64,000 bases of DNA from Priestia megaterium (GCF_009497655.1 NZ_CP023317.1:4865501-4929500); one strand, 5' to 3'. Shown: positions 8,746 through 23,833, counted from the first letter of the stretch. The notes: generated from the letters alone by a model not told the origin. Numbers and translations: made by a program.

Positions 8746-8828
8746 AAATAAGTCTCCTTTCAAACCGCATGTAACATACGATACTATTATCAATATACAG
8801 AATGCTCAATTGAGAAGCAACTACTTGC

Positions 8829-9650
8829 TTAAGCTCTGATTCCATTCACCAAGCCCATCATTTGGTCTGCAATTGAAATAGAGCGGGAATTAAACTGATA
8901 CGCACGTTGGGCAATGGACATATCAGTGAGTTCTTTGCTCAAATCTACATTTGACTGTTCCAATTTCCCTTGATCTACGCCTGCTGTTTCTCGAGCTTTT
9001 CCAGTCAGATCTGTAAACATATTCGGTTGGTTCATCCCAGCTGGAAAAGCAAATAGATTTTCTCCTTTAGCTTCTAGCTCCTGCGGCTTTTGGACATTTG
9101 TTAACCCAAGGGTAAACTGGTCAACGCCCGTATTCGTAGTAACCGTTATCGTTCCACTTCCATCAATCTGTATATCTTTAAATGCGTTACTGAAAATAAT
9201 AGCTTGACCATTTTCCCCCAGCACATCCTGGCCAGAACCGTTTACTAATTTAACATTGTTGGGGCCTTCAGGCCTAAGGTGAAATGAACCATCTCGCGTA
9301 TATTGTACAGGCTGTTCGGAATCGTTTACGGCAACTTGAAAATAAACGTTTGGATTTGATGCAGCTACATCTAATGGTTTGTCTGTACTTTCAAAAGCAC
9401 CTTGCGTCATATTTAAGCGTGTTTGGTCTAGATAAGCTCCTGAACCTTGTCGAATTCCAGACGGTGTAAGCCGCTTTTCTGTTCCCTGGTCTACTTGATT
9501 ATTTACTTGTTGATACAGCATATCGTTAAATGAAGCGTCTCTCGATTTATATCCTGTCGTATTTGTATTAGATAAATTGTGACTGATGACATCAAGCTGC
9601 TGCTGTAGCTGCCCCATTGTATTAGCCGCTGTTATCATTGTACGGTTCAT
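8829..9650 (-). CDS. flhP: Flagellar rod/hook-basal body protein FlhP (FlgG-like)
   Basis: A structural protein of the flagellar rod or hook family. It has the N-terminal rod motif (ANTMGQLQQQLDVISHNLSN, then NTTGYKSRDASF) and the C-terminal signature (SNVDLSKELTDMSIAQRAYQ…). Both ends form the axial coiled coils typical of FlgG/FlgE/FlgF. The start is the second in-frame ATG, because AGGGGAG lies 9 nt before it but abuts the first. It sits 23 nt after flhO in the same operon, as in B. subtilis mbl-flhO-flhP. Exported by the flagellar type III system, so no Sec signal is expected. Confidence 0.93.
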   Translation of the reverse strand: MNRTMITAANTMGQLQQQLDVISHNLSNTNTTGYKSRDASFNDMLYQQVNNQVDQGTEKRLTPSGIRQGSGAYLDQTRLNMTQGAFESTDKPLDVAASNPNVYFQVAVNDSEQPVQYTRDGSFHLRPEGPNNVKLVNGSGQDVLGENGQAIIFSNAFKDIQIDGSGTITVTTNTGVDQFTLGLTNVQKPQELEAKGENLFAFPAGMNQPNMFTDLTGKARETAGVDQGKLEQSNVDLSKELTDMSIAQRAYQFNSRSISIADQMMGLVNGIRA

Positions 9651-9673
9651 TCTCTTCATCTCCCCTGTTGCTT

Positions 9674-10498
9674 TTAGCGCACACGTCCAATTTCATTTGC
9701 CGCTTTATCCATGCTTCTATCGTAAGCTTGCATTATTTTTTGATTTGCTTCAAAAGCTCTGTAAGCTGTTAGTAAATCCGTCATACTTTGAGCAGCATCT
9801 ACATTGGAACGTTCAACAAATCCTTGCTTTAACTGATAAGAAATGCCTGGATTATTTCTTGCTGAAGGCAAGGACTGATTGTTCAACGTTTCATACAATC
9901 CATTCCCTGCCTTTTTAATCGTTTGTAAATCACTAGAATAAGCAATACCGATTTGTGCAATCTGCTGATTATTTTCCGTTACGTTACCCTGTGAATCAAC
10001 TGTAAAGTTTTCACTTTTCAGTTGAATTGGCTGATTATTTGTATTTAATACATAAGCTCCCGTAGACGTAGTTAAAAACCCTTCTTGATCTAATGTAAAA
10101 TTACTGTTTCTTGTATATTGAGGCGTATTATTAGGGCTTTGTACCACAAAAAATAGGCCGCCCTCTTTTGTAGGCATATTTTGCTCCATCAATGCAATAT
10201 CAGTTGATTGAGACGTTTGCTGAAGATCACCTTGTGTAAAATTTGGAACTGTTTCTTGCATATACACACCCGTATTAATTGTACCTATGTCTTTTTTGTT
10301 CTGAACAGAGATGTTACGGTCAGTGGGTAAATCTTCAGATTCCATTCGCTGCAGTAACATATCAGGAAATGCCTTTAACGTACCTTGATCTGCTTTAAAT
10401 CCTGGCGTATTAGCATTTGCTATGTTATTCGTTAATAAGTCAGTTTGACGCTGCTGAGACAGCATACCCGCTGCTGCCGTGTAAAACCCTTTAAACAT
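9674..10498 (-). CDS. flhO: Flagellar rod/hook-basal body protein FlhO (FlgF-like)
   Basis: The 274-residue partner of FlhP. It begins MFKGFYTAAAGMLSQQRQT, followed by the LLTNNIANANTPGFKA rod motif, and ends with a helical segment containing LLTAYRAFEANQKIMQAYD. Both are hallmarks of flagellar basal-body rod proteins. GGAGG lies 7 nt before the ATG. It is downstream of mbl but separated by a terminator-like hairpin, so its expression may be partly independent. A specific sigma-D promoter was not resolved. Confidence 0.92.
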   Translation of the reverse strand: MFKGFYTAAAGMLSQQRQTDLLTNNIANANTPGFKADQGTLKAFPDMLLQRMESEDLPTDRNISVQNKKDIGTINTGVYMQETVPNFTQGDLQQTSQSTDIALMEQNMPTKEGGLFFVVQSPNNTPQYTRNSNFTLDQEGFLTTSTGAYVLNTNNQPIQLKSENFTVDSQGNVTENNQQIAQIGIAYSSDLQTIKKAGNGLYETLNNQSLPSARNNPGISYQLKQGFVERSNVDAAQSMTDLLTAYRAFEANQKIMQAYDRSMDKAANEIGRVR

Positions 10499-10557
10499 AC
10501 TTCATCCTCCTTACAAGTAAACGTTGTTCGTTATAGCCGGCTGACAGAGTATAATAA

Positions 10558-10606
10558 ATAAAAGAAGAGACTCCTCTGTATGAAACGAGCCAATAGAGGA
10601 GTCTTC
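10558..10606 (-). terminator. Terminator between mbl and flhO
   Basis: GAAGACTCCTCT pairs with AGAGGAGTCTC across a ~20-nt interior, followed by TTCTTTTATT on the minus strand. Placed directly after the mbl stop, it should limit read-through into flhO. Confidence 0.7.
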
Positions 10607-10612
10607 ATTTAT

Positions 10613-11614
10613 TTAAACAATATTGCGACGAGATAGTTTATCAATATTATCAAGCATAATACCTGTTCCAACAGCTACACAACCCATTGGATTTTCTGCA
10701 ATTAGCACAGGCACCTTTAATTCTTCCGCTAACAGCTGATCCATACCGTGAAGCAATGCTCCACCGCCAGTTAAAATAACGCCTCTGTCTATAATATCGG
10801 CAGAAAGTTCGGGAGGTGTACGCTCTAATACACTTTTCGAAGCTTGTACAATGACGCTGACAGACTCTCTAAGTGCCTCCTCTACTTCCTCAGAATAAAC
10901 AGTAACCGTACGAGGTAAGCCTGAAACCATGTCTCGCCCTCGAATGTCCAGCTCTTCATTACGAGCTTTAGGAAACACTGTGCCAATTTTCACTTTAATT
11001 TCTTCTGCTGTACGCTCTCCAATTAAGAGCTTATATTTTTGCTTAATGTACTGCAAAATTTCCGCATCAAAACGATCACCAGCCATCTTAATAGAAGCTG
11101 CTGTTACAATATCGCCCATTGAAAGGACAGCCACATCGGTTGTACCTCCACCAATATCTACGACCATGTTTCCGCTCGGCTGAAAGATATCCATTCCAGC
11201 GCCAATAGCCGCGACTTTTGGTTCTTCTTCCAAATAAATGGTTTTTCCACCGCTTTTTTCAGCAGCTTCGCGAATTGCTTTTTGTTCAACAGAGGTAATA
11301 TTTGTTGGACAACAAATTAAAATACGAGGCTTGGATAAAAAACCTTTTACATTTAATTTATTAATAAAGTGTTTGAGCATAGACTCGGTAATTTCGAAGT
11401 CAGCGATAACGCCATCTTTTAATGGACGAATGGCAATAATATTACTGGGCGTTCTTCCTACCATACGTCTCGCTTCTTCCCCTACTGCTAGCACTCTATT
11501 TGTATTTTTATCAATCGCCACAACAGACGGTTCATTTAACACAATTCCTTTGCCTTTAACGTGAATTAAGACGTTAGCTGTACCTAAATCGATACCAATG
11601 TCTTTTGCTAACAT
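10613..11614 (-). CDS. mbl: MreB-like actin homologue Mbl
   Basis: A 333-residue bacterial actin that guides lateral cell-wall synthesis and rod shape as membrane-bound filaments. The actin-fold nucleotide motifs are visible: phosphate-1 IGIDLGTANVLI at the N-terminus, phosphate-2 VVDIGGGTTDVAV near residue 158, and the adenosine motif VILTGGGALLHGMD near residue 282. Its place between spoIIID and flhO identifies it as Mbl rather than MreB or MreBH. AAGGAGG precedes the ATG. Confidence 0.95.
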   Translation of the reverse strand: MLAKDIGIDLGTANVLIHVKGKGIVLNEPSVVAIDKNTNRVLAVGEEARRMVGRTPSNIIAIRPLKDGVIADFEITESMLKHFINKLNVKGFLSKPRILICCPTNITSVEQKAIREAAEKSGGKTIYLEEEPKVAAIGAGMDIFQPSGNMVVDIGGGTTDVAVLSMGDIVTAASIKMAGDRFDAEILQYIKQKYKLLIGERTAEEIKVKIGTVFPKARNEELDIRGRDMVSGLPRTVTVYSEEVEEALRESVSVIVQASKSVLERTPPELSADIIDRGVILTGGGALLHGMDQLLAEELKVPVLIAENPMGCVAVGTGIMLDNIDKLSRRNIV

Positions 11615-11800
11615 ACCTTAAATCCTCCTTCTATTTACATATCTTTGCATGATAACCATTCTTTTTTCCTAATTTACTATTTTATCACAATTTGTATATG
11701 TATGTTGTTATTAGCAAAAATATTTATTATATACCTATTTTATCCAAAAATTAAAATGCCCTATACTACCTCTATAAAAAAGGCAATATCGGGCATTCTT

Positions 11801-12064
11801 TTACTTTACAGTTTCTTCTTCTTTTTTGTACTTTAATTTTGTTGCTTCTCCTCCACGCAAATGCCGAATAGATTTATGGTAATCAAGAATTTCTTTTACT
11901 TCATTTGCTAACTCAGGATTTATTTCTGGTAGACGCTCTGTTAAATCTTTATGGACAGTACTTTTCGAAACGCCAAATTCTTTCGCAATTACACGAACTG
12001 TTTTCTTTGTTTCTACAATATACTTTCCAATCTTGATAGTTCTCTCTTTGATGTAATCGTGCAC
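11801..12064 (-). CDS. spoIIID: Sporulation transcription factor SpoIIID
   Basis: A mother-cell DNA-binding protein that modulates sigma-E genes and sigK transcription. The 87-residue product begins (V)HDYIKERTIKIGKYIVETK, with a helix-turn-helix around residues 22-45 (TVRVIAKEFGVSKSTVHKDL). The start is GTG; longer in-frame ATG starts would add ~47 residues unlike SpoIIID and would cross the promoter. GGGGAGG lies upstream. A sigma-E-type promoter 45-70 nt before the start fits its known expression. Confidence 0.96.
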   Translation of the reverse strand: MHDYIKERTIKIGKYIVETKKTVRVIAKEFGVSKSTVHKDLTERLPEINPELANEVKEILDYHKSIRHLRGGEATKLKYKKEEETVK

Positions 12065-12107
12065 ACTACTCGCCCTCCCCAAATTGGATATGAGAAGTAT
12101 CCAAGGG

Positions 12108-12137
12108 AATGTATATATTATCCCTTTTCTAACATTC
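12108..12137 (-). promoter_or_regulatory. Candidate sigma-E promoter of spoIIID
   Basis: Minus strand: -35 GAATGTT (12131-12137), 15-nt spacer, -10 TATACATT (12108-12115). The remembered sigma-E consensus is roughly KMATATT, 14-15 nt, CATACAMT. The match and the position about 45 nt before the GTG are good. Confidence 0.6.
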
Positions 12138-12286
12138 TCTTTATAGGTTTGTAACAGTTTATTAGCTTGTGTGCAGATATATGCTAGAAAAGTCAGTAAG
12201 GACAAGTGATTTCTTATATTTTTTTGAAAATTTAGTGTTTTTTATTTACTTTTTTAACATAATGCATCTCATTTTAGAAAAATTCA

Positions 12287-12321
12287 TAAAAAAAGAAGCT
12301 CGGTTTTATCCAGCTTCTTTT
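12287..12321 (-). terminator. Terminator of spoIIQ
   Basis: AAGAAGCT and AGCTTCTT pair across ~13 nt, then seven T on the minus strand, about 20 nt after the spoIIQ stop. Confidence 0.8.
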
Positions 12322-12339
12322 CGTATTTATGGTCTTGCT

Positions 12340-13170
12340 TTATGCATTTGGTTTAGACGTATCTGTTGAAGGTTGTTTTGAATCTTTATCTTCTTTAGTC
12401 TTTTCATCAGATGATTTTTCGCTATCCTTTGATTCTTCAGAAGAAGAGTCGTCTTTTGGTTCTGTCACTTCAGTTGCTTTGACTTCTTTGATAGAACTAA
12501 CCGATTTTCCAAAATAACTGCTTGGATTAATTGCTACACCATCTTTACGAACTTCAAAGTGCACATGTGTTTTTGCTTCTTGATTATATAAGCTTTTTCC
12601 AGCTTTTGCGATCGTTTGGCCTTGTTTAACAATATCTCCTACTTCTACATCAGCTTTCTCAAGAGATTGATACTGTGTTACTAAACCATCTTTGTGATCA
12701 ATTTCTACTACATAACCTAGTAAAGGATCTTTTGTTGCTTTTGTTACTGTACCGCTAGCTGCTGCTACAACATCAAATGATTTATCTCCCTTAACAGCTA
12801 AATCAACACCTGTGTTTGGATGATACGTATTGTTGTAGAAAACTAGTGCTTCTTCTTGTTGTTTTTCAGATGCTTGATCGTCGTAGAAAGGCTTTTTCAC
12901 GATAGCTGATGCTTCACTAGCAACTGGCATTTTTAAATTTTCAAGCGAAGCATTTACCTCTACAGCGTCGTCTCGATAAGCCGTACCGTCTTGGCTATAG
13001 CCGCTTTTGTCTTCTTTGCTAATATCATTTCCATTAGCTTGAAACCAAAGGACTGCTGTAAGAATAATTGCTGCACTCGCTAAATAGATAGCCGGGAACA
13101 CCCAACGCTTTCTAACTAATTTTTGAACTTTCGATTTTGGAGAAGTACGTTTCTTTTCTTCCTCTCTCAT
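12340..13170 (-). CDS. spoIIQ: Forespore engulfment and channel protein SpoIIQ
   Basis: A forespore membrane protein that meets SpoIIIAH across the intermembrane space, forming the engulfment zipper and feeding-tube channel. The 276-residue protein has a cytoplasmic basic N-terminus, one membrane segment (about residues 25-43), a linker, and an M23/LytM domain at about 110-225. The HVHFE motif is present, but the usual H-x-G-x-D zinc motif reads NTGVD, so one metal ligand is missing. The domain is therefore probably non-catalytic, as known for B. subtilis SpoIIQ. The Ser/Glu/Lys/Asp-rich C-terminal tail (~50 residues) is low complexity. GAGGTG precedes the ATG. Confidence 0.93.
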   Translation of the reverse strand: MREEEKKRTSPKSKVQKLVRKRWVFPAIYLASAAIILTAVLWFQANGNDISKEDKSGYSQDGTAYRDDAVEVNASLENLKMPVASEASAIVKKPFYDDQASEKQQEEALVFYNNTYHPNTGVDLAVKGDKSFDVVAAASGTVTKATKDPLLGYVVEIDHKDGLVTQYQSLEKADVEVGDIVKQGQTIAKAGKSLYNQEAKTHVHFEVRKDGVAINPSSYFGKSVSSIKEVKATEVTEPKDDSSSEESKDSEKSSDEKTKEDKDSKQPSTDTSKPNA

Positions 13171-13243
13171 ATATCATCACCTCAGCAATCAGTCTGAACA
13201 CAATTGAATGAATATATACACAGCGATAAAAAATTTTTTCGAT

Positions 13244-13273
13244 TATTTTTCAACAGATGAATCTAAAATATAC
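13244..13273 (-). promoter_or_regulatory. Candidate sigma-F promoter of spoIIQ
   Basis: Minus strand: GTATA (13269-13273), 15-nt spacer, TTGAAAAATA (13244-13253). This fits the sigma-F pattern GTWTA-N15-GGNRANANTR except for the two leading G. A second, poorer candidate lies closer to the start and would leave almost no leader. Confidence 0.4.
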
Positions 13274-13300
13274 ATTTTATTTAAAAAAAGTGAAAAACAT

Positions 13301-13324
13301 AAAAAAGACCCTGCTATAAGGGTC
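13301..13324 (-). terminator. Terminator of spoIID
   Basis: GACCCT and AGGGTC pair across six nt and run into six T on the minus strand, just after the spoIID stop. Confidence 0.8.
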
Positions 13325-13330
13325 GTTGAA

Positions 13331-14353
13331 TTAGCGTTTAGCTGTCAATTGTGCAACAAACTGATCGTTAGGAGTAATCGCAACACCTGTATAATAATGA
13401 GTAACAATATCTTTATACGTTTTTCCTTCCAGTGCCATACCATTTGCTCCGTACTGACTCATCCCAATACCATGTCCATATCCTTTTGTATTGATGATAA
13501 TTTCGTTCCCTTTTTTTGTCCAATGAAAGTCGGCTGACGATAAATCCAGTTTTTCCCGAACATCTTTTCCCGACAGTTCTTTACCGTTTATCTTTACGTA
13601 ATCTACGCGCTGCCCCGGCGTTCTAGAGACGATTTCACCTACTGATCCACTGTTTGTTAATTTCACTCCAAGCCTCTGTTCAAAGCTAGCAACAGACATT
13701 ACTTTCTGATTTGTAAATTCAGGAGACTTTTTATCCCATGGACTAGCTACACTTTTTAGATAAGGAATGGAATTCTTCCAATACGCTTCTGAATTTTCAG
13801 TGTAACCATTGCTGGTAGAAAAGAACGTAGCATTAATTGGCTTATTTTTATACGTAAGAATTTGACCTTGGGTGTCCTTCACTGCTTCTTGAATTTTTTT
13901 GATTTTCCAATCATAGTCTTTGTTCCATCGGCTTCTTAGCTCATCTTTATTTAAATATACTTGGTACTCTACGGTATCAGTCACATCCGCTCCTTGGGGA
14001 AGATGACTATTTCCATTCATCATAGTTTGCACAATATAGGTTCTGGCTGCCAAACTTTGAGCCTTAAGTGCTTCAAGTTCAAAAGTAGCAGGCATTTCAG
14101 CTGCTACTACCCCTACAAGATAGTCTTCGAGCGGCAGTTTTTCTACTTTTTTCGTTTCCGTACGATAAACACTGACATCAAGAGGAGACGCTGTCACTTT
14201 TTGTAGTTTTTCGGTTTTTGGGGTCTGTTTGACATTTTCATGTAGCTTTCCATCTGTCTTTTCAGTAAAAGGAACAACGAGAAGTGTTGGGATGAGTAAC
14301 ACAACGAAAAAAAAGATGACTCCTAGTACGACGATTGGCTTTGCTTGTTTCAT
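13331..14353 (-). CDS. spoIID: Stage II sporulation protein D, peptidoglycan lytic transglycosylase
   Basis: A mother-cell membrane enzyme that cleaves glycan strands and drives septal thinning and engulfment with SpoIIM and SpoIIP. The 340-residue protein has an N-terminal membrane anchor (about residues 8-28) and the SpoIID domain beyond residue ~60. VVAAEMPATFELEALKAQ carries the expected catalytic Glu near residue 86, and GYGHGIGMSQYGANGMA near residue 293 is the family's conserved zinc-site region. It lies between murAA and spoIIQ as in B. subtilis. A sigma-E promoter precedes it. Confidence 0.95.
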   Translation of the reverse strand: MKQAKPIVVLGVIFFFVVLLIPTLLVVPFTEKTDGKLHENVKQTPKTEKLQKVTASPLDVSVYRTETKKVEKLPLEDYLVGVVAAEMPATFELEALKAQSLAARTYIVQTMMNGNSHLPQGADVTDTVEYQVYLNKDELRSRWNKDYDWKIKKIQEAVKDTQGQILTYKNKPINATFFSTSNGYTENSEAYWKNSIPYLKSVASPWDKKSPEFTNQKVMSVASFEQRLGVKLTNSGSVGEIVSRTPGQRVDYVKINGKELSGKDVREKLDLSSADFHWTKKGNEIIINTKGYGHGIGMSQYGANGMALEGKTYKDIVTHYYTGVAITPNDQFVAQLTAKR

Positions 14354-14412
14354 GAACGCCTAGCCTCCATATCTATTATTTTGACAAGGAACACCTATAT
14401 CCCTATATTCCA

Positions 14413-14441
14413 TATGTATGGAGGTGGACAACCTTTTATGA
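14413..14441 (-). promoter_or_regulatory. Candidate sigma-E promoter of spoIID
   Basis: Minus strand: -35 TCATAAA (14435-14441), 14-nt spacer, -10 CATACATA (14413-14420), about 60 nt before the spoIID ATG. The CATACA core and the spacing are those of sigma-E promoters. Confidence 0.6.
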
Positions 14442-14473
14442 CAGCAAACCGGCCATAAGGGTCGTCCAACGAC

Positions 14474-14505
14474 AAAAAAAGCATCTCGCTATGAGATGCT
14501 TTTTT
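14474..14505 (-). terminator. Terminator of murAA
   Basis: GCATCTC and GAGATGC form the stem, with runs of A and T on both sides. It is correctly placed after the murAA stop and upstream of the spoIID promoter. Confidence 0.88.
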
Positions 14506-14514
14506 ATGACATAT

Positions 14515-15819
14515 TTACTTGACGTCTGAAGCCTGTTGAGTTTGTTCTACCTGCTTTGTTTCGTCATTTACACGTTCAATATCAGCGCCTAAAGCGGCTA
14601 ATTTATTGTGGAAATTTACATAACCACGATCAAGGTGTTTTAATTCCGTTACACGCGTATAACCGTCTGCTACAAGTCCTGCTAATGTTAACGCTGCTGC
14701 TGCACGAAGATCTGTTGCTGCTACTTCAGCGCCTTGTAGTTGAGAAGGTCCGTTAATAATAACAGAGCGTCCTTCAATTTTAATATCAGCGTTCATGCGG
14801 CGAAACTCTTCTACGTGCATAAAGCGGTTTTCAAAAACTGTTTCTGTAATCATACTTGTGCCTTCTGCTGCTAATAATAATGCCATCATTTGAGATTGCA
14901 TATCCGTAGGGAACCCTGGATGAGGCATTGTTTTAATATCTACTGATTTTAGCTTTTCAGGTCCTACAACACGTAAGCCGTCGCCTTCTTCAGTAATTTC
15001 AACACCCATTTCTTCCATTTTAGCAACAAGTGAACTGATGTGCTCTGCTACTGCACCGCGTACAAGTACGTTTCCACCTGTAATAGCTGCTGCTACCATG
15101 AATGTTCCAGCTTCGATACGATCTGGAATAATTGCATGTTCTGCACCATATAATTTATTAACACCTTCAATACGGATCGTACCAGTTCCTGCACCGCGAA
15201 CTTTAGCGCCCATTGCGTTTAAGAAGTTTGCTAAGTCGACAATTTCAGGTTCTTTTGCTACGTTTTCCATAATTGTAGTGCCTTCCGCTAATGCTGCTGC
15301 CATCATAATATTTTCTGTGGCACCTACACTTGGGAAGTCTAAATAAATTTTAGCACCTTTTAGTCTTCCTTCAACTTTTGCATCAATAAAACCATTTCCT
15401 ACTTGAACTTTAGCACCCATTGCTTCAAATCCTTTAAGGTGCTGATCAATCGGTCTTGATCCAATCGCACATCCACCAGGTAAAGCTACACGAGCCTCAC
15501 CCATACGCGCCAATAAAGGACCCATTACAAGTACTGAAGCGCGCATTTTTCTTACATATTCAAAAGGTGCATCTGTTTTTAACTCTCTTGATGCATCTAC
15601 AACTACACGATTTGTTTCAAAATCTACTTCTGCATTCAGATGTCTTAAAACTTCGCCAATCGTAAATACATCGGAGAGAGCTGGTACATCATTTAGAATT
15701 GTTTTTCCTTCACTAGCTAATAAGGTTGCAGTGATAATAGGTAAAACGGCGTTTTTTGCTCCTTCAACTTTAACTGTACCGCTTAATCTATTTCCACCGC
15801 GGACGATGATTTTTTCCAA
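14515..15819 (-). CDS. murAA: UDP-N-acetylglucosamine 1-carboxyvinyltransferase MurAA
   Basis: Transfers enolpyruvate from PEP to UDP-GlcNAc, the first committed step of peptidoglycan synthesis. The 434-residue protein begins (L)[21 protein letters not shown], with the UDP-GlcNAc-binding KNAVLP motif. The PEP-binding catalytic Cys is in [11 protein letters not shown] near residue 117; this Cys is the fosfomycin target. The start is TTG, chosen because GGAGGGG lies ~7 nt upstream and MurA proteins begin at this residue; an ATG 22 codons earlier lacks such a site. Likely co-transcribed after ywmB, 31 nt upstream. A second MurA (MurAB) is encoded at 40.6-41.9 kb. Confidence 0.96.
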   Translation of the reverse strand: MEKIIVRGGNRLSGTVKVEGAKNAVLPIITATLLASEGKTILNDVPALSDVFTIGEVLRHLNAEVDFETNRVVVDASRELKTDAPFEYVRKMRASVLVMGPLLARMGEARVALPGGCAIGSRPIDQHLKGFEAMGAKVQVGNGFIDAKVEGRLKGAKIYLDFPSVGATENIMMAAALAEGTTIMENVAKEPEIVDLANFLNAMGAKVRGAGTGTIRIEGVNKLYGAEHAIIPDRIEAGTFMVAAAITGGNVLVRGAVAEHISSLVAKMEEMGVEITEEGDGLRVVGPEKLKSVDIKTMPHPGFPTDMQSQMMALLLAAEGTSMITETVFENRFMHVEEFRRMNADIKIEGRSVIINGPSQLQGAEVAATDLRAAAALTLAGLVADGYTRVTELKHLDRGYVNFHNKLAALGADIERVNDETKQVEQTQQASDVK

Positions 15820-15850
15820 GGTATTCCCCTCCGCGTCCATTTTCTCTATA

Positions 15851-16591
15851 TTAATATTCAGACGTAATGATAGGTGTGCCAACAACTATGGTTGTTTGAC
15901 CGCCCATTCTTGTCTTGCGTAATGCAATTTGTAAGTTCATTTCCTGCTTTTTCGTTTGAAGAGCTTCTTTCCACAGTCCAGTATATGCTGAAACAGAGGT
16001 AAATGACTCTTCCACTAGAGATTCCACTGGTTTAGCATTGAAAGCTCGTAATAGGTCTTGAATTTCAACAGACAAAACACTTTCCATCTTATCATTGATT
16101 TCCCCTGTTGCACAAGAGAAAATTATGGGTTCTGACAGGAAAATTTTTTCATAATTTGTCTGAAATACATTTTGAAAATGGGTCATATTTTTTTCTTTTA
16201 AACCTTGTCCCGTTACATGATACGATATGTACGCATTGCTGTGTTCATCGATCGCATAAGTTAACAGAATGACTTCGTTCACATCTTCACTTTTGCGTGT
16301 ACCTATTGCTTTCCATAGGTCTCTTTCCCTCTTCACTTCCCATTTAAAACCTCTAAAATTACTTTTAATACTTTCAGCTTGCGAATAGAAGGTTTTTTGG
16401 TCAGTAACAGCTTTTACTTCTTCTCTTGCATACAACGATACTTCAGTTAACGAAACATGCTGCTTATTTAAGGTGTGAACAATCTTCTCAATAGTAGTTT
16501 CATTGTTTTGGGCATTGCTCACATAACTTCCATGATATACGAATAAGCCAGTAATGAAAATAGCCAAAAAGACACTAATTTTTTTAAACAT
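15851..16591 (-). CDS. ywmB: YwmB-like secreted protein of unknown function
   Basis: A 246-residue protein with a signal peptide (basic MFKK, hydrophobic core to about residue 20, cleavage likely after SNA). There is no lipobox Cys, so it is exported or briefly anchored. The mature part has the length and alternating pattern of the YwmB family, whose fold has been described as TATA-box-binding-protein-like despite its extracellular side. Lies directly upstream of murAA and downstream of ywzB, the B. subtilis arrangement, and is probably in an operon with murAA. No enzymatic motif is visible. Confidence 0.82.
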   Translation of the reverse strand: MFKKISVFLAIFITGLFVYHGSYVSNAQNNETTIEKIVHTLNKQHVSLTEVSLYAREEVKAVTDQKTFYSQAESIKSNFRGFKWEVKRERDLWKAIGTRKSEDVNEVILLTYAIDEHSNAYISYHVTGQGLKEKNMTHFQNVFQTNYEKIFLSEPIIFSCATGEINDKMESVLSVEIQDLLRAFNAKPVESLVEESFTSVSAYTGLWKEALQTKKQEMNLQIALRKTRMGGQTTIVVGTPIITSEY

Positions 16592-16723
16592 TTCGCCACT
16601 CCCTCTCCGTACTCATCAGTCTTTCCAGAAGGCGATGATACATACATGAAAAGGGTCGTCATATTTAGACATAGCGACATACATCAGCGTATAAATTCGT
16701 ATATCTTCAACGAATGAACGTCT

Positions 16724-16751
16724 ATTTTATCATAGACTCATAGCTTGCCAA
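16724..16751 (-). promoter_or_regulatory. Candidate sigma-A promoter for ywmB-murAA
   Basis: Minus strand: TTGGCA (16746-16751), 16-nt spacer, TAAAAT (16724-16729). The -35 abuts the ywzB stop codon. Confidence 0.5.
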
Positions 16752-16988
16752 TCATTGAAAAAATGAGGGAATGCGCTGTGACCAAAATAAATAATCCAAA
16801 AAGAAATTACTTACTGTTGATGAAATAGTAATGGTCAATAAAATAAGCATTAATTTTGCTTGAAACACATGATTAGGTTTCATCAGCTTTTCAATTTGAA
16901 AGCCTTGCAAAGCATACCAAGTAATCACAATAAAAATCAAATGTGAAATCATGGTTAGTAACGTTTGCTGCTCAATTCCTCCAAACAA
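16752..16988 (-). CDS. ywzB: Small membrane protein YwzB (DUF1146)
   Basis: A 78-residue protein with two predicted membrane segments (about residues 12-30 and 45-65) joined by a short basic loop, ending in an aromatic tail (FFLDYLFWSQ). Assigned to DUF1146 by length, topology and position between atpC and ywmB. The TTG start has AAGGAG at 8-nt spacing; a GTG three codons earlier abuts that site and is less likely. A perfect 20-bp inverted repeat lies just upstream. Function unknown. Confidence 0.75.
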   Translation of the reverse strand: MFGGIEQQTLLTMISHLIFIVITWYALQGFQIEKLMKPNHVFQAKLMLILLTITISSTVSNFFLDYLFWSQRIPSFFQ

Positions 16989-17011
16989 TAAAAGCACTCC
17001 TTTTAAACACC

Positions 17012-17052
17012 ATATGAAAAGAAGAGACGATCATCGTCTCTTCTTTTCATAT
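17012..17052. repeat. Perfect 20-bp inverted repeat upstream of ywzB
   Basis: 17012-17031 and 17033-17052 are exact reverse complements around a single C. The stem contains AAAAGAAGAGACG on one arm and CGTCTCTTCTTTT on the other, so it can serve as a bidirectional intrinsic terminator. It lies 24 nt before the ywzB start. Confidence 0.85.
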
Positions 17053-17227
17053 TAAAGCACACTTATGCAAATTCGTAAACGGTAACATGAAAAACATTTA
17101 TTTTATTCCCTATTTTAAGATCCTTTTCCATTATTAAGAAAAATAAAGAAGACGGATACGCTTAGTTAAATAGAATATATAATCATAGACGAATGCTATT
17201 TGCTCTTCCTCTTTTATATAATAGAGC

Positions 17228-17262
17228 AAAAAAGCCCTCTCATTCGTTTGAGAGGGCTTTTT
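17228..17262 (-). terminator. Terminator of the atp operon
   Basis: AAAGCCCTCTC and GAGAGGGCTTT pair across ~8 nt, followed by T on the minus strand. It begins immediately after the atpC stop codon. Confidence 0.92.
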
Positions 17263-17667
<405 letters not shown>

Positions 17668-17693
17668 TTAAAAAACCTCCTATGTCCCTTAAA

Positions 17694-19142
<1,449 letters not shown>

Positions 19143-19151
19143 TTAAACTTT

Positions 19152-20027
<876 letters not shown>

Positions 20028-20050
20028 TTAGAAGATCACGTGGTATGAAA

Positions 20051-20068
20051 GGTGAACAAATGTTCACC
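20051..20068. repeat. Hairpin in the atpA-atpG intercistronic gap
   Basis: GGTGAAC-AAAT-GTTCACC is a perfect 7-bp stem without a T-run. It is more likely an mRNA processing or stability element than a terminator. Confidence 0.5.
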
Positions 20069-20114
20069 TTCACCTTATTGAAAGATTGTCTTAACATACC
20101 ATGCTGACAATATA

Positions 20115-22732
<2,618 letters not shown>

Positions 22733-22757
22733 TTACTTCTTAAAGACATAAAGTAAT

Positions 22758-22786
22758 GGCGAAGGTTCTTTTGAATGATCTTCGCC
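22758..22786. repeat. Hairpin between atpE and atpF
   Basis: GGCGAAG and CTTCGCC pair across 15 nt in the 100-nt atpE-atpF gap. There is no T-run, so an mRNA stability or differential-expression role is plausible, since c subunits are needed in excess. Confidence 0.5.
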
Positions 22787-22801
22787 ACATGTAACACATT
22801 A

Positions 22802-23053
<252 letters not shown>

Positions 23054-23104
23054 CTAAGTTTTGTTTTGTCCAAATTGGGTATTACTTGAACAAAGCTTTA
23101 TAAA

Positions 23105-23821
<717 letters not shown>

Positions 23822-23833
23822 TCACCTCTCTTT

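Noticed and set aside
11754-11798. Possible spoIIID terminator with AATGCCC/GGGCATT arms
   Set aside because: The loop is about 30 nt and the T-tract is interrupted, so it was not listed.
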